Source: Planctomycetota bacterium (GTDB taxonomy: Bacteria > Planctomycetota > Phycisphaerae > WQYP01). From it: 29,367 nt of DNA. Under the pieces are notes generated by a model, which did not search any database, was not told the DNA's origin, and was given only the letters and a program-made list of their open reading frames with translations. Positions 1-7,542 of this stretch are shown here, piece after piece (position 1 is the stretch's first letter; each line of letters starts with the position of its first letter). A program made the position numbers and the translations under genes. Where the stretch lies: positions 1 to 29,367 of the forward strand of contig JAJZGH010000019.1 in the NCBI GenBank assembly GCA_021798635.1. Reading direction: 5' to 3'.

Positions 1-1
1 A

Positions 2-514
2 GAATTAGCCCGTTTATTCAGACAATGGCACACCACGGAAGGCAGGAAACTGGTGCGTTCCAAACTGGCAGAACTGATCCCGCACCGCCTGGCGGATATG
101 TTCTGCCGCCTGGCGGAGATTGATTCCCAGCAGGTCTGCGCTAACCTGACAAACCGGCAGATGCAGGACCTCATAGAGCGGCTCAAAGCAACAGCCTTTA
201 CCATTTACGCCACGCGCGGCTTCAAGGAAGCCATGGTCACTGCGGGCGGCGTGCGCCTGGATGAAATCAATCCCAACACCATGCAATCACGCATAAATCC
301 CCAGCTATTCCTGGCCGGCGAAGTACTGGACCTCACCGGCCCCAGCGGCGGCTACAACCTGCAACTCGCCTTTTCCACCGGCTACCTTGCGGGCATCCAC
401 ATCGCCCGCCAGCTACACGCAAATGCTCAGATTTCTCTCCATCAAGGTTCCACAGTTCCAGCCCAGTCCGCCAACTTCAACGATCTGATCCGCGCGAACT
501 CGCGAGTATTGTGA
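2..514 (+). CDS. HI0933/BaiN-family NAD(P)/FAD-dependent oxidoreductase, C-terminal part (gene cut by window edge)
   Basis: The frame is open from the left edge, so only the last ~170 residues are visible and the true start lies outside the window; the internal GTG at 53 is not a convincing start. The segment ARGFKEAMVTAGGV, then GEVLDLTGPSGGYNLQLAF and STGYLAG, is the FAD-binding C-terminal signature of HI0933-like flavoproteins (YhiN/BaiN group, normally ~400 residues). Members are predicted flavin oxidoreductases; BaiN is linked to bile-acid reduction, but most have no known substrate. The family normally ends ~10-15 residues after the GGYNLQ segment, whereas this protein continues ~40 residues. 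The last 24 codons lie antisense to the end of vapC, so the tail is probably read-through into inserted DNA. Family call firm; specific function unknown. Confidence 0.85.
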   Translation, partial: ELARLFRQWHTTEGRKLVRSKLAELIPHRLADMFCRLAEIDSQQVCANLTNRQMQDLIERLKATAFTIYATRGFKEAMVTAGGVRLDEINPNTMQSRINPQLFLAGEVLDLTGPSGGYNLQLAFSTGYLAGIHIARQLHANAQISLHQGSTVPAQSANFNDLIRANSRVL

Positions 515-846
515 GTGACGAGCGTTAAATGATTAGCCGCAGCCACAGCCGCAGTCACCAAGTCCCGCTCGCCGATGGGATTGCTCCGCAGAGCAAACCT
601 GAACTCGGCATGTTTACAAGCTGTCTCACTGTCGAACGGCAGGATCGTCAAAGGCTCCAGAAAGGCATTTACTTGCGTCGTTGCCTTTTCAGCATGTTTA
701 CACTTCATAGCCCCGAAGTGTAGTTCCGCCTGGGTCATGGCGCTGATGACCACGTCGTCAGGGCTTTCCTGAAGAAGCCGCTCCAAAACCCCCATGCGTT
801 GCTTGAGAGCAAAAATGCAAATATCGGTATCCAGAATATATTTCAA
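442..846 (-). CDS. vapC: VapC-type PIN-domain ribonuclease toxin
   Basis: A 134-residue PIN-domain protein, the usual length for VapC toxins, which are Mg-dependent endoribonucleases that cleave tRNA or rRNA when freed from VapB. The acidic active-site residues are all present: D6 and D8 in the N-terminal LDTDI, E41 in the AELHFG motif, and D95 in IGERDLVTAA, followed by the THNTREF segment with N113. The start is a TTG at 846-844 that overlaps the TGA stop of the upstream antitoxin by 2 nt, a typical translational coupling for this module. No separate ribosome-binding site is needed. Its 3' end overlaps the 3' end of the convergent flavoprotein gene by 73 bp. Codon composition does not look unusual. 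The toxin appears intact. Confidence 0.93.
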   Translation of the reverse strand: MKYILDTDICIFALKQRMGVLERLLQESPDDVVISAMTQAELHFGAMKCKHAEKATTQVNAFLEPLTILPFDSETACKHAEFRFALRSNPIGERDLVTAAVAAANHLTLVTHNTREFARIRSLKLADWAGTVEP

Positions 847-1082
847 ATTGGCTCCCGCTCGGCCGACGTCGGTAGAGCCTTGGGTCGCTTAAAGTCAGTG
901 GGCATGTGCGCAAAGCCGGCGGCATATCCCTTCGGCCATTGGCGCTTTACCGCAGGCTCCAGAATCAGCGTATTGCCGACCTTCTTCACAGTGACCTCTG
1001 TTGCCGTAAGCCGAAATGCCTTGGGAAGGCGCACAGCCTGGCTGGGACCACTCCAAAATACCTTCGCTTTGCCCTGCAACAT
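843..1082 (-). CDS. vapB: VapB-type antitoxin (AbrB/MazE-like swapped-hairpin DNA-binding)
   Basis: A 79-residue protein with an N-terminal AbrB-like fold: KAKVFWSGPSQAVRLPKAFR followed by VTVKKVGNTLILEP, the classic VapB DNA-binding module. The C-terminal ~35 residues would be the disordered, toxin-binding part that wraps around VapC. It binds and neutralises VapC, and the complex normally represses its own promoter. ATG at 1082 is preceded by AGAGGTG at good spacing. A sigma70-like promoter and an AT palindrome lie just upstream, which supports autoregulation. It is transcribed with vapC and overlaps it by 3 nt. Confidence 0.93.
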   Translation of the reverse strand: MLQGKAKVFWSGPSQAVRLPKAFRLTATEVTVKKVGNTLILEPAVKRQWPKGYAAGFAHMPTDFKRPKALPTSAEREPI

Positions 1083-1100
1083 AGTGACACCTCTTCAGGA

Positions 1101-1132
1101 ATATATATACCATATATATCGCGGCTTTACAA
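1101..1132 (-). promoter_or_regulatory. vapBC promoter with overlapping palindromic operator
   Basis: On the minus strand, TTGTAA (1132-1127) and TATATA (1109-1104) are separated by 17 bp, a good sigma70-like pair ~20 nt upstream of the vapB start. The -10 lies inside a palindrome made of two 8-bp ATATATAT arms (1101-1108 and 1112-1119) around a 3-bp centre. An operator overlapping the -10 is where VapB-VapC complexes usually bind. Promoter and operator are predictions. Confidence 0.6.
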
Positions 1133-1332
1133 TCGCCATTTCGCGCACCACTTTCGATCAAGCGGGCGTCGTATGAATTTGTGATATTCCTATAACAATT
1201 TTAACGTTGTTTTGTGCCCCCCCCGCAGCGGGCGGACGAAAAAATTGATGGCACATATAAAGATTTAGACATATATCAAGTAGCGCTCTGCATCATGCAT
1301 GCGAGCGCCTCGAAGGCCGGAAGCCCATCGTT

Positions 1333-1359
1333 CATCCGCGTTATCCGCGAAATCCGCGG
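1333..1359 (+). repeat. Dispersed ATCCGCG-type intergenic repeat, copy 1
   Basis: Three successive units: ATCCGCG-TT, ATCCGCG-AA and ATCCGCGG. The same arrangement recurs at 14282-14314, 14437-14468, 28933-28963 (reverse) and 29223-29245, always between genes. Confidence 0.8.
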
Positions 1360-1453
1360 TCTCTTCCCATTCAATACTTCGGTGCAGCGATGGTAATGGA
1401 TCTTTTAATTATCATTGCTCTACTCCTAAATAAGAGCCTTACAATTTTATGAA

Positions 1454-1474
1454 GCCGGAGATAGACTTTCCGGC
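1454..1474 (-). terminator. Hairpin downstream of the beta-propeller PEP-CTERM gene
   Basis: GCCGGA (1454-1459) and TCCGGC (1469-1474) form a 6-bp stem with a 9-nt loop, 22 bp past the stop at 1497. On the minus strand the following sequence is only moderately T-rich, so this is a weak terminator candidate. Confidence 0.4.
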
Positions 1475-1496
1475 AAAAATCACGTTGCCGGGCGAT

Positions 1497-2597
1497 TCAG
1501 GCTACGGGGTGACTTCCCGACCTTTTCCCGCGCTTCAGCGCCACCCCCGCGAATCCCAGCGCGAACAATGCCAGTGCCGTCGGCTCGGGAACTGCGTATC
1601 CGGTTTGATACACAATTGTTGCCGGCTGGCTGGAGAAAATATTTGCCATGCTGGCGAACAGGTACTGGCCCGTGGCATCGGTGGTAAGCGCATTGGTTTG
1701 ATCTGGGATGTTGAATTGCCCAACGCTGGCAAAAGTAGAGGTATTGTAAATTGTAACGGCAGTTGGGTAGACGTAGTGAGACACGTATGCCAAGCTGTCA
1801 TCGGGGCTGAACGCCATATTGGAAGGATATGGACCGGTGCCAAATTCTCCCAGCGTGCTGAAATTGCTTGCCTGCATCAACGCGACTGCATACAGCGCAC
1901 CATTGGGCTGCGCGATCCATTTCCCGCTATGGCTGAGCACCACGCTATGCCCATTGGAACCGGTGTTAATCTGCCGCAGAAGCGTGATGTTAGCGGTGGA
2001 CACATCATAAGCGAAAAGTGTGCTGGGGCTTAAACCCTGCTCTCCATAATAGAGTGTGCCCAAGTCCGGGGAAATCTGAAAAGTTCCATAGTACAAGAAG
2101 CCAGTAAAATCCGACCCTGTGGTCGCTCCCGTGAGCGCGTTGATTTGCTGAATCCGGGTATATTGCGATGCTGCGTCCAGAACAAACAGGCGATTGCCTG
2201 ATCCGGCGGCGATCTCATAGGGAGCGGAGGGTGTTGTGATGGTCCGTGTGATGTCCAACGACTGGGTGCTGATGGTTGCGACCCGGCTACTGCCCGGCTC
2301 CGCCACATACAGGGACTGCCCATCCGGGGATAGTGCGATCCCCTCTGGTGCGGTGCCCAGGCCGATCTCGTCGGCCGCCAGCGTTTTTGTGTTGATTACC
2401 TCAATAGCATCCAATGAGGGCACGGATGCGTACACGTATGGCTGGTTAGGATCGGTCAGTAGCGCGTAGCTCTGAAAGGGGAAAGTTGCAGCAATATCGC
2501 CCATCGTGCCGGCCAGCGCCTTGCCCGCACCCGGCACTAATACCATCAGAGCACTAAAAACCAGCGTCATTTTATGGATTTCAGTCCTATTGATCAT
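1497..2597 (-). CDS. Secreted beta-propeller-like protein with PEP-CTERM sorting signal
   Basis: 366 residues. The N-terminus has a basic start and a hydrophobic stretch ending in GKALA (signal peptide, cut near residue 30). The body has repeated blades of the YVTN/lactonase-like beta-propeller type, for example APEGIALSPDGQSLYVAEPG and SNMAFSPDDSLAYVSHY, each with a serine-proline-D/N-G-like turn. The C-terminus is VPEPTALALFALGFAGVAL plus a basic tail, a PEP-CTERM signal recognised by an exosortase. The protein is therefore expected to be exported and processed at the envelope. The start ATG at 2597 is preceded by GGAG at 12-9 nt upstream. That site lies in the 11-bp duplication made by the adjacent IS, so the gene keeps its ribosome-binding site but has lost its native upstream DNA. 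No enzymatic residues are evident; a structural or binding role is likely. Confidence 0.88.
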   Translation of the reverse strand: MINRTEIHKMTLVFSALMVLVPGAGKALAGTMGDIAATFPFQSYALLTDPNQPYVYASVPSLDAIEVINTKTLAADEIGLGTAPEGIALSPDGQSLYVAEPGSSRVATISTQSLDITRTITTPSAPYEIAAGSGNRLFVLDAASQYTRIQQINALTGATTGSDFTGFLYYGTFQISPDLGTLYYGEQGLSPSTLFAYDVSTANITLLRQINTGSNGHSVVLSHSGKWIAQPNGALYAVALMQASNFSTLGEFGTGPYPSNMAFSPDDSLAYVSHYVYPTAVTIYNTSTFASVGQFNIPDQTNALTTDATGQYLFASMANIFSSQPATIVYQTGYAVPEPTALALFALGFAGVALKRGKRSGSHPVA

Positions 2598-2598
2598 A

Positions 2599-2609
2599 GT
2601 TTGTACTCC
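2599..2609. repeat. Left target-site duplication of the IS4-family element
   Basis: GTTTGTACTCC, identical to 3935-3945 on the other side of the element. On the minus strand it supplies GGAG, the ribosome-binding site of the PEP-CTERM gene starting at 2597. Confidence 0.93.
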
Positions 2610-3934
2610 AGTAGTGTCCGGTTAAAAATCCCATAAAACAAGCTGTTTTGAGGGCAGATCCCCGTGGGCAGTCGCATTTTCTCCCGCAAACACCTCTTTT
2701 ATTGGGGTTTTATCGAATATTGAGACGCTTAATGTTTGCAGAATTGTGTAGGGGCTGGCCTTGATGCCCCAGCGTTCTCTTGCTATGGCCACGAGAATGT
2801 AAACGCTGATGGCAATCCATATTTGGGTCTTGACGGCATTTTCACTTGTCCCGTAGAACGCCTTGATGCGCAGATGCTGCTTGATCCATTTGAAAAACAG
2901 TTCAATCTGCCAACGCGAGCGGTAGAGTTCTGCGATGACCATGGGTGGGAGTGTAAAATTATTGGTGAGAAACACCAGCGTCTTACGGTGCTGCTGGTCC
3001 CAGTACCGAATACGGCGAAGAGCAGATGGGTGCCCTTTGGCCGCGTAGAACCACTTTAGGGAAATGGTTTGATCGCATCTTACGCCGCTGGTTTTATCCA
3101 CAGGGCGTGATTGGATGCGTTTGAAGCGGAGGTTCTTTTTCGAGCGGGTAACAAAGAATGCACCGCTGGTTGTCCAGCGGTAAAGCCTGGCGAAATCAAG
3201 GTAGCCTCGATCTATCAGATAGAAAGCTCCGGGTTCGGGCGTGATCTCATCAAGAAACCGCACATCGTGCATTTTAGCGGGTGTTATGCGAATAAACGTG
3301 GGAATATTTCCACGCAGATCCATTTGCGTGTGGAGCTTCATTGCGTTCTGTGTGGTCTTGTAGCTGGCCCACGGGAATAGTGACATGCACAGATCAATCG
3401 TCGTGGAATCAATTGCATAGGTGATATGGTCCAAGTCAACGCGGAATTTATCCTTGGCGTAAAGTTGGCGCGCTTCGCCGATAAGAACCTGGGCCAGGTC
3501 GGCGTAGATACGCCAGTCACGAGATTCGTTGGCGTCTGCCAATGTGCTGCGCGATACACGTCCACGAATTCCCATGTGGTAGAGTTCACGATCGTGCGAA
3601 CGCAGGCACGCAACGATATCACGGAGGCTCTCGCGGTAGGTCAGTTGGGCAAAAGCCATGCAGAGGAATTGATCGAGACAGGAGAACCTCCGCGTGCGGT
3701 GGTTGCCATGATAATTCGAAACGCACTTACGAAACTGGTGAAGGGGAATCTGTCCGGCAAGTTGAGAAAATAACGTCTGTCCTGAGTTCATCGCGTGGAG
3801 CCTTTCGAAAAAAAGGCTCCAAAAATGGGATTTGCCAGGTAGGCAGTTCAAATCGATTACGACTGCAACCGCGCGCAAATGCAGTAATATAAGGCCTGCC
3901 GCCCACTTCTGTGATTTTTTAACCGGACACTACT
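2610..3934 (-). mobile_element. Complete IS4-family insertion sequence (1325 bp)
   Basis: The ends are matching inverted repeats. The left reads AGTAGTGTCCGGTTAAAA from 2610 inwards and the right gives the same sequence read backwards from 3934; they match over ~22 bp with a single one-base gap. Direct copies of GTTTGTACTCC flank the element (2599-2609, 3935-3945), an 11-bp target duplication within the range known for the IS4 family. A single transposase gene fills most of the length, and its stop codon lies within the left inverted repeat. Ends and coding frame are intact, so it may be active and recently inserted. Confidence 0.95.
2622..3791 (-). CDS. IS4-family DDE transposase
   Basis: 389 residues from the ATG at 3791, which follows AAAGGCTCC; an in-frame extension to 3878 lacks a good ribosome-binding site and homology. 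The N-terminal part (TLFSQLAGQIP, then RFSCLDQFLCMAFAQLTYRESLRDI) matches the DUF4372-type start of IS4 transposases. The catalytic triad is visible: D128 in AIDST, D194 in LIDRGYLD, and E297 within the perfect Y-(2)-R-(3)-E-(6)-K signature YRSRWQIELFFKWIK. The enzyme cuts and rejoins the element's ends. No frameshift or stop breaks it. Confidence 0.95.
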   Translation of the reverse strand: MNSGQTLFSQLAGQIPLHQFRKCVSNYHGNHRTRRFSCLDQFLCMAFAQLTYRESLRDIVACLRSHDRELYHMGIRGRVSRSTLADANESRDWRIYADLAQVLIGEARQLYAKDKFRVDLDHITYAIDSTTIDLCMSLFPWASYKTTQNAMKLHTQMDLRGNIPTFIRITPAKMHDVRFLDEITPEPGAFYLIDRGYLDFARLYRWTTSGAFFVTRSKKNLRFKRIQSRPVDKTSGVRCDQTISLKWFYAAKGHPSALRRIRYWDQQHRKTLVFLTNNFTLPPMVIAELYRSRWQIELFFKWIKQHLRIKAFYGTSENAVKTQIWIAISVYILVAIARERWGIKASPYTILQTLSVSIFDKTPIKEVFAGENATAHGDLPSKQLVLWDF

Positions 3935-3945
3935 GTTTGTACTCC
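3935..3945. repeat. Right target-site duplication of the IS4-family element
   Basis: GTTTGTACTCC, identical to 2599-2609. Removing the IS and one copy restores the sequence between the two neighbouring PEP-CTERM genes and rebuilds the GGGAG ribosome-binding site of the downstream gene. Confidence 0.93.
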
Positions 3946-4008
3946 CAAATTAAACTTATACCGTTTCCGCGATAAGAAACCTGCGATACCGCCGCATTCG
4001 AGATCATT

Positions 4009-7000
4009 TCATTCTTTCCATGTCGGATTTCTTCGCATCCGGCGCTTCAGCGCCAGCCCCGCGAATCCAATCGCCCACAATGCCAGTGCCGTCGGCTCGG
4101 GAACTGCGGGTGCGGCAAAGACGAGCGATGGATCGAACGTCGCGCCGGCAGTCGTCGGCGTTACGTCCAGCGCCACATCGACCGTGAGATTCTGATTGGT
4201 CAACAGATTCCCGATCGCCGTGCCCAGATCGAGAGGATTGTCGGTGAAATAGCCATCGGCGGCGGCGAAACTGGCGAAATTCTCAGTGATGCCCGCCGAG
4301 CCATTGTTGAGGGTAATGGAAAATGCCACGGTGCCGTTACCCGTGTAATTGGCTGATCCAAGGCCGACAATCAGATGCTGGGATGGATTCATCATCAAGG
4401 CAGGATTAATACTCCAGTCAACCTCACTGTGATATGCGGTAGTCGAACCAATGTACATATCTTCGGTTGCCAGCGTCATTACACCCAGCACCGCGTCGCC
4501 GGCGCTGGTGACCGCGCTGTGTACATTGGGCGTGATAACGCTGCCAACATCGCTGCTGCTCGGCAATGCCGTCACAAAGGCGGCGGCCTGAATGCCGGCA
4601 GCCAACCCTTCACTACGGGCGGCACTTTCCGCGTTGGCAAACGCCTCGGCGTGGGTGGTGTTCCCGCTGATCACCGGTGCACTGGCGACGGCGATTACGC
4701 TGCTTGCCGTTCCACCGCGAGACGATGCCGTGGCAGTGGCCGACCCACCCAAACCGGTTCCGTACGCGTCCGCAGTCGCCGGGCCGCCGACAACGCTTGC
4801 GCCTGAAAGGAGCCAGTTGCCGGAGGCACCGCCGACCGCTACAGCTTTCGCAATTACGGCGCTTGATGCAAGGCCCGTTGCGGTTGCGGAGGCAATTGCG
4901 CCGCCGGGGACCCCGGGTACTTCATTGTAGCTGAAATAACCTCCGCCGTTGCCGCCCGTAGCCGATGCTACAACATTGGCCGAACTGTCTCCCAGAATAG
5001 CCCCGTTTGCTGAAGCCAGAGCGTCTCCGGAGCTTCCTCCGTACAGAGTGAAATCAGGCCCATTTCCGTAACCAACGGCACCGCCATAACCACCCTGGGC
5101 CACGGAATCAATATTAAGTGATCGGGGCGCGTCGGAGGAACTGGCGGTAAACGCAAGGGCGCTGGTTGCGTCACCACCCGCGCCACCGTTGCTCCCCGTA
5201 GCATTGCCCCCCGCCCCTCCGATGGCGGTTTGGTCAAGAGTCAGGTTTCCGCTTGTAATCCCCGTGACGGCGTTGGCTAACGCCTCGCTGGCTCCAGTAC
5301 CAGCGTAGGACGAAGGATTGGAAGAATACCCACCTCCACTTCCACCGGTTACAATTGCCGCGACGGCCACGTCCCCAGAGGCAGACTGCCCAAACACGGA
5401 TCCGACCGCGGCAACGCCTCCATCCGTCGCGCTAGCCGGTCCAAATGTGGTCCCAGCCCCACCGGTAGCCGAGGCCATAACGCTAACTGAGGCTGCACCG
5501 AAGACGTGCGCCGTTGCGCCGGCTAAGGCGGTCCCTCCGGTCGTCGAATTGAAAGAACTGGTCGGCGAGTTAAATACGCTTCCACCAGCGCCGCCCAGGG
5601 CGGACGAATCAAGGACTACGCTCTGCGGCGAGTTCGTGGCGGTGGCTGTAAAGTTAAGGTCGCTCTGCGCGTTGCCTGCGGAACCCGGGGTTGCATCATA
5701 CGTGTCGCCCGCGCTGCCGCCCACCGCGGTTTGCCGCAGCACGAGATCGCCGCTGGTGGCCCCTGTAACGGCGTTAGTGAGCGCCTCGTCGGCACCGTTG
5801 CCACCGTTGCCGGTCACGCCAATGCCCGCCATGCCCGAACCACCGTTGCCCCCGACGACGGTCGCGGAAACCGTGACCGCCCCAGAAGCGGATTGGCCCG
5901 AAAGTGTGCCGATTGTCGCGTCACCTCCGTTTTCTCCCACCACCGGATCGCCACCGCCGCCCGAGCCGGTTCCTCCCGTCGCTGTAGCGGTGACACTGAC
6001 AGTTCCCCCGCCCGACGACTGACCCGAGGCATTGCTGACCGCAGCCCCGGCACCGTTACTTGCCCCCGCGATCGCCGAGACCACAACGTCCCCGCCCCCC
6101 GTTGAAACTGCGGTCGCGGAGCCGACTGTTCCCGTCCCCCCCATTTTGCCCAGACCTCCCTCCGCAACCGCGTCGACGGTCACTGTATCGGGACCGTCGT
6201 TGCGGCCGCTGGCGCTGGCATAGCCCGCACCGCCCAGACTATCTCCACCGGAGCCGTACCCCCACGCGTATACAGAGACGGCGGAATGCCCCGCCGAAGT
6301 TCCCGTGGAAACGCCAATTGCCGTAGCAGTTCCCAGCGCGCCGGTCCCCCCCGGGTTGTTAACGATGGTGATAGTGCTACCGCTTCCGGAGGTATTTCCC
6401 CCTGTGCCAACGGGGTTGGCTAGGTAGGAATTGGCGGCAGCGAACGAATAAATATTCCCTGCCCCCGTCAAGCTGATATTCGCGGCGGCGCTTCCATTTG
6501 CGCCTTGGACACTCGGGAGAATCCACGAGACCACACCTCCCGTGGCATAACAGGTTCCGTTCAGGGAGGAAGGGCCACTCTCGTCGACCGTAAGATTGTT
6601 ATACGCACTCCCCGCTGTAGAACCTGAAATGCTGGTGGCCCCCCCTCCGGTCGCGGCTTGGGTCAGCGTCAGGTTCCCGGTGGTACTGCCGCTGACAGCG
6701 TTAGTCAATGATACGCTTCCGCCGTTGCCACCAGGGCTGCCGCTTCCGCCATCTCCACCCATCAGAGTAACGCCAACAGTTACGTTTCCCCCGCCTGTCG
6801 ATTCGCCAAAAATCGGATCCGTACCAAGCGAGGCGGTGCCGCCGTTGCCCCCACCCGTTGCGATATTTGAACCCAGCGCTCCAGATGGACTATAGCCGCC
6901 ATTCCCTGCAAGTCCGGCAGCGCGGAGCGTGAGGTCGCCTGTCGCATATACCGAGCCGGACTCGACCGTCGCATTTCCACCGTCGCCGCCGACGCCGGCC

Positions 7001-7458
7001 TTTCCTGCAGCGACGCTGGGGGCACCGTTGAGGCCCGCGAGACTGAAGGCGGGAGCTCCACCGCCGACCCCGCCGTCGCCACCCGTGGCTGTCAATACGG
7101 CGCTGACAGATCCTGAAATCGGATTGGATGCCGTCCCGGCGTTGACCGCGACGGCTGCGTTACCGCCTGCGCCGCCCGCACCGCCCAGACCGCCGCTGCT
7201 GGTGGTGGAGTATCCGGTACCTCCCGCCCCTCCCGTGGCCGTAGCGTCGTAGGTGGTATCTGTGCTGCCTGATAAGACGACCGCCGCGTTTTCGCCATCG
7301 CCGCCGCTGGGGCTTGAGGCCGCGCCGGTTGAGCCTGCCACACCGACCTGTGTCACCACGTCCGCCGACACCGCACCAATAGTTGCAAGAGAGCCTGCCA
7401 TGGCCACGGTCGCGCAGGCCATCAACAGGGCTTTACGACTGAACATCTGATTCGACAT
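4009..7458 (-). CDS. Gly/Ala-rich GGxG-repeat secreted protein with PEP-CTERM signal
   Basis: 1149 residues. The start ATG at 7458 has GGAAGG upstream. Residues 1-32 form a signal peptide ending in AVSA. Residues ~35-930 are very rich in Gly, Ala, Ser and Thr, with constant TGGxGG and SASGxVxVSA motifs and almost no Cys or Trp. This composition recalls mycobacterial PE_PGRS repeats and predicts a glycine-rich or beta-helical extracellular fibre. A larger module is repeated: LTNAVSGSTTGNLTLTQAATGG-like segments start near residues 251, 560 and 727. A different, non-repetitive domain spans ~935-1115. The C-terminus VPEPTALALWAIGFAGLALKRR is a PEP-CTERM signal with a basic tail. It is probably an exosortase substrate at the cell surface or in extracellular matrix. 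No enzyme motif is seen. It shares an upstream TGGTCACGTA motif with the next PEP-CTERM gene. Confidence 0.88.
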   Translation of the reverse strand: MSNQMFSRKALLMACATVAMAGSLATIGAVSADVVTQVGVAGSTGAASSPSGGDGENAAVVLSGSTDTTYDATATGGAGGTGYSTTSSGGLGGAGGAGGNAAVAVNAGTASNPISGSVSAVLTATGGDGGVGGGAPAFSLAGLNGAPSVAAGKAGVGGDGGNATVESGSVYATGDLTLRAAGLAGNGGYSPSGALGSNIATGGGNGGTASLGTDPIFGESTGGGNVTVGVTLMGGDGGSGSPGGNGGSVSLTNAVSGSTTGNLTLTQAATGGGATSISGSTAGSAYNNLTVDESGPSSLNGTCYATGGVVSWILPSVQGANGSAAANISLTGAGNIYSFAAANSYLANPVGTGGNTSGSGSTITIVNNPGGTGALGTATAIGVSTGTSAGHSAVSVYAWGYGSGGDSLGGAGYASASGRNDGPDTVTVDAVAEGGLGKMGGTGTVGSATAVSTGGGDVVVSAIAGASNGAGAAVSNASGQSSGGGTVSVTATATGGTGSGGGGDPVVGENGGDATIGTLSGQSASGAVTVSATVVGGNGGSGMAGIGVTGNGGNGADEALTNAVTGATSGDLVLRQTAVGGSAGDTYDATPGSAGNAQSDLNFTATATNSPQSVVLDSSALGGAGGSVFNSPTSSFNSTTGGTALAGATAHVFGAASVSVMASATGGAGTTFGPASATDGGVAAVGSVFGQSASGDVAVAAIVTGGSGGGYSSNPSSYAGTGASEALANAVTGITSGNLTLDQTAIGGAGGNATGSNGGAGGDATSALAFTASSSDAPRSLNIDSVAQGGYGGAVGYGNGPDFTLYGGSSGDALASANGAILGDSSANVVASATGGNGGGYFSYNEVPGVPGGAIASATATGLASSAVIAKAVAVGGASGNWLLSGASVVGGPATADAYGTGLGGSATATASSRGGTASSVIAVASAPVISGNTTHAEAFANAESAARSEGLAAGIQAAAFVTALPSSSDVGSVITPNVHSAVTSAGDAVLGVMTLATEDMYIGSTTAYHSEVDWSINPALMMNPSQHLIVGLGSANYTGNGTVAFSITLNNGSAGITENFASFAAADGYFTDNPLDLGTAIGNLLTNQNLTVDVALDVTPTTAGATFDPSLVFAAPAVPEPTALALWAIGFAGLALKRRMRRNPTWKE

Positions 7459-7478
7459 AATTTTCCTTCCGAGCTAAA

Positions 7479-7489
7479 ATACGTGACCA
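7479..7489 (-). promoter_or_regulatory. Shared upstream motif TGGTCACGTA (copy at the GGxG-repeat gene)
   Basis: TGGTCACGTA on the minus strand, ending ~20 nt before the start at 7458. The same 10-mer lies at the same distance from the start of the next PEP-CTERM gene (10195-10205). Conservation of position suggests a promoter or regulator site, but no known factor is identified. Confidence 0.4.
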
Positions 7490-7542
7490 GAATAAACTCG
7501 CTTAGATGATTCACGATAAAACCTTGCCGTTGCCGGATTACA

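Larger units (their letters stand above)
1133..1496. other. Intergenic region without a credible gene
   Basis: About 360 bp upstream of vapB and downstream of the first PEP-CTERM gene. It contains a C8 run at 1217-1224, one copy of the dispersed ATCCGCG repeat (1333-1359) and a terminator-like hairpin near 1454-1474. The short open frames here show no protein-family similarity that I recognise and no ribosome-binding site. Confidence 0.6.

Noticed and set aside
1214..1396. A 60-residue plus-strand open frame.
   Set aside because: It crosses a C8 run and a dispersed repeat, lacks a ribosome-binding site and has no recognisable similarity.
5318..6022. A 234-residue proline/alanine-rich open frame on the plus strand, with several similar ones between 4375 and 7450.
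   Set aside because: It is antisense to the GGxG-repeat gene; the Gly codons (GGN) read backwards give Pro (CCN). No ribosome-binding site and no plausible protein.
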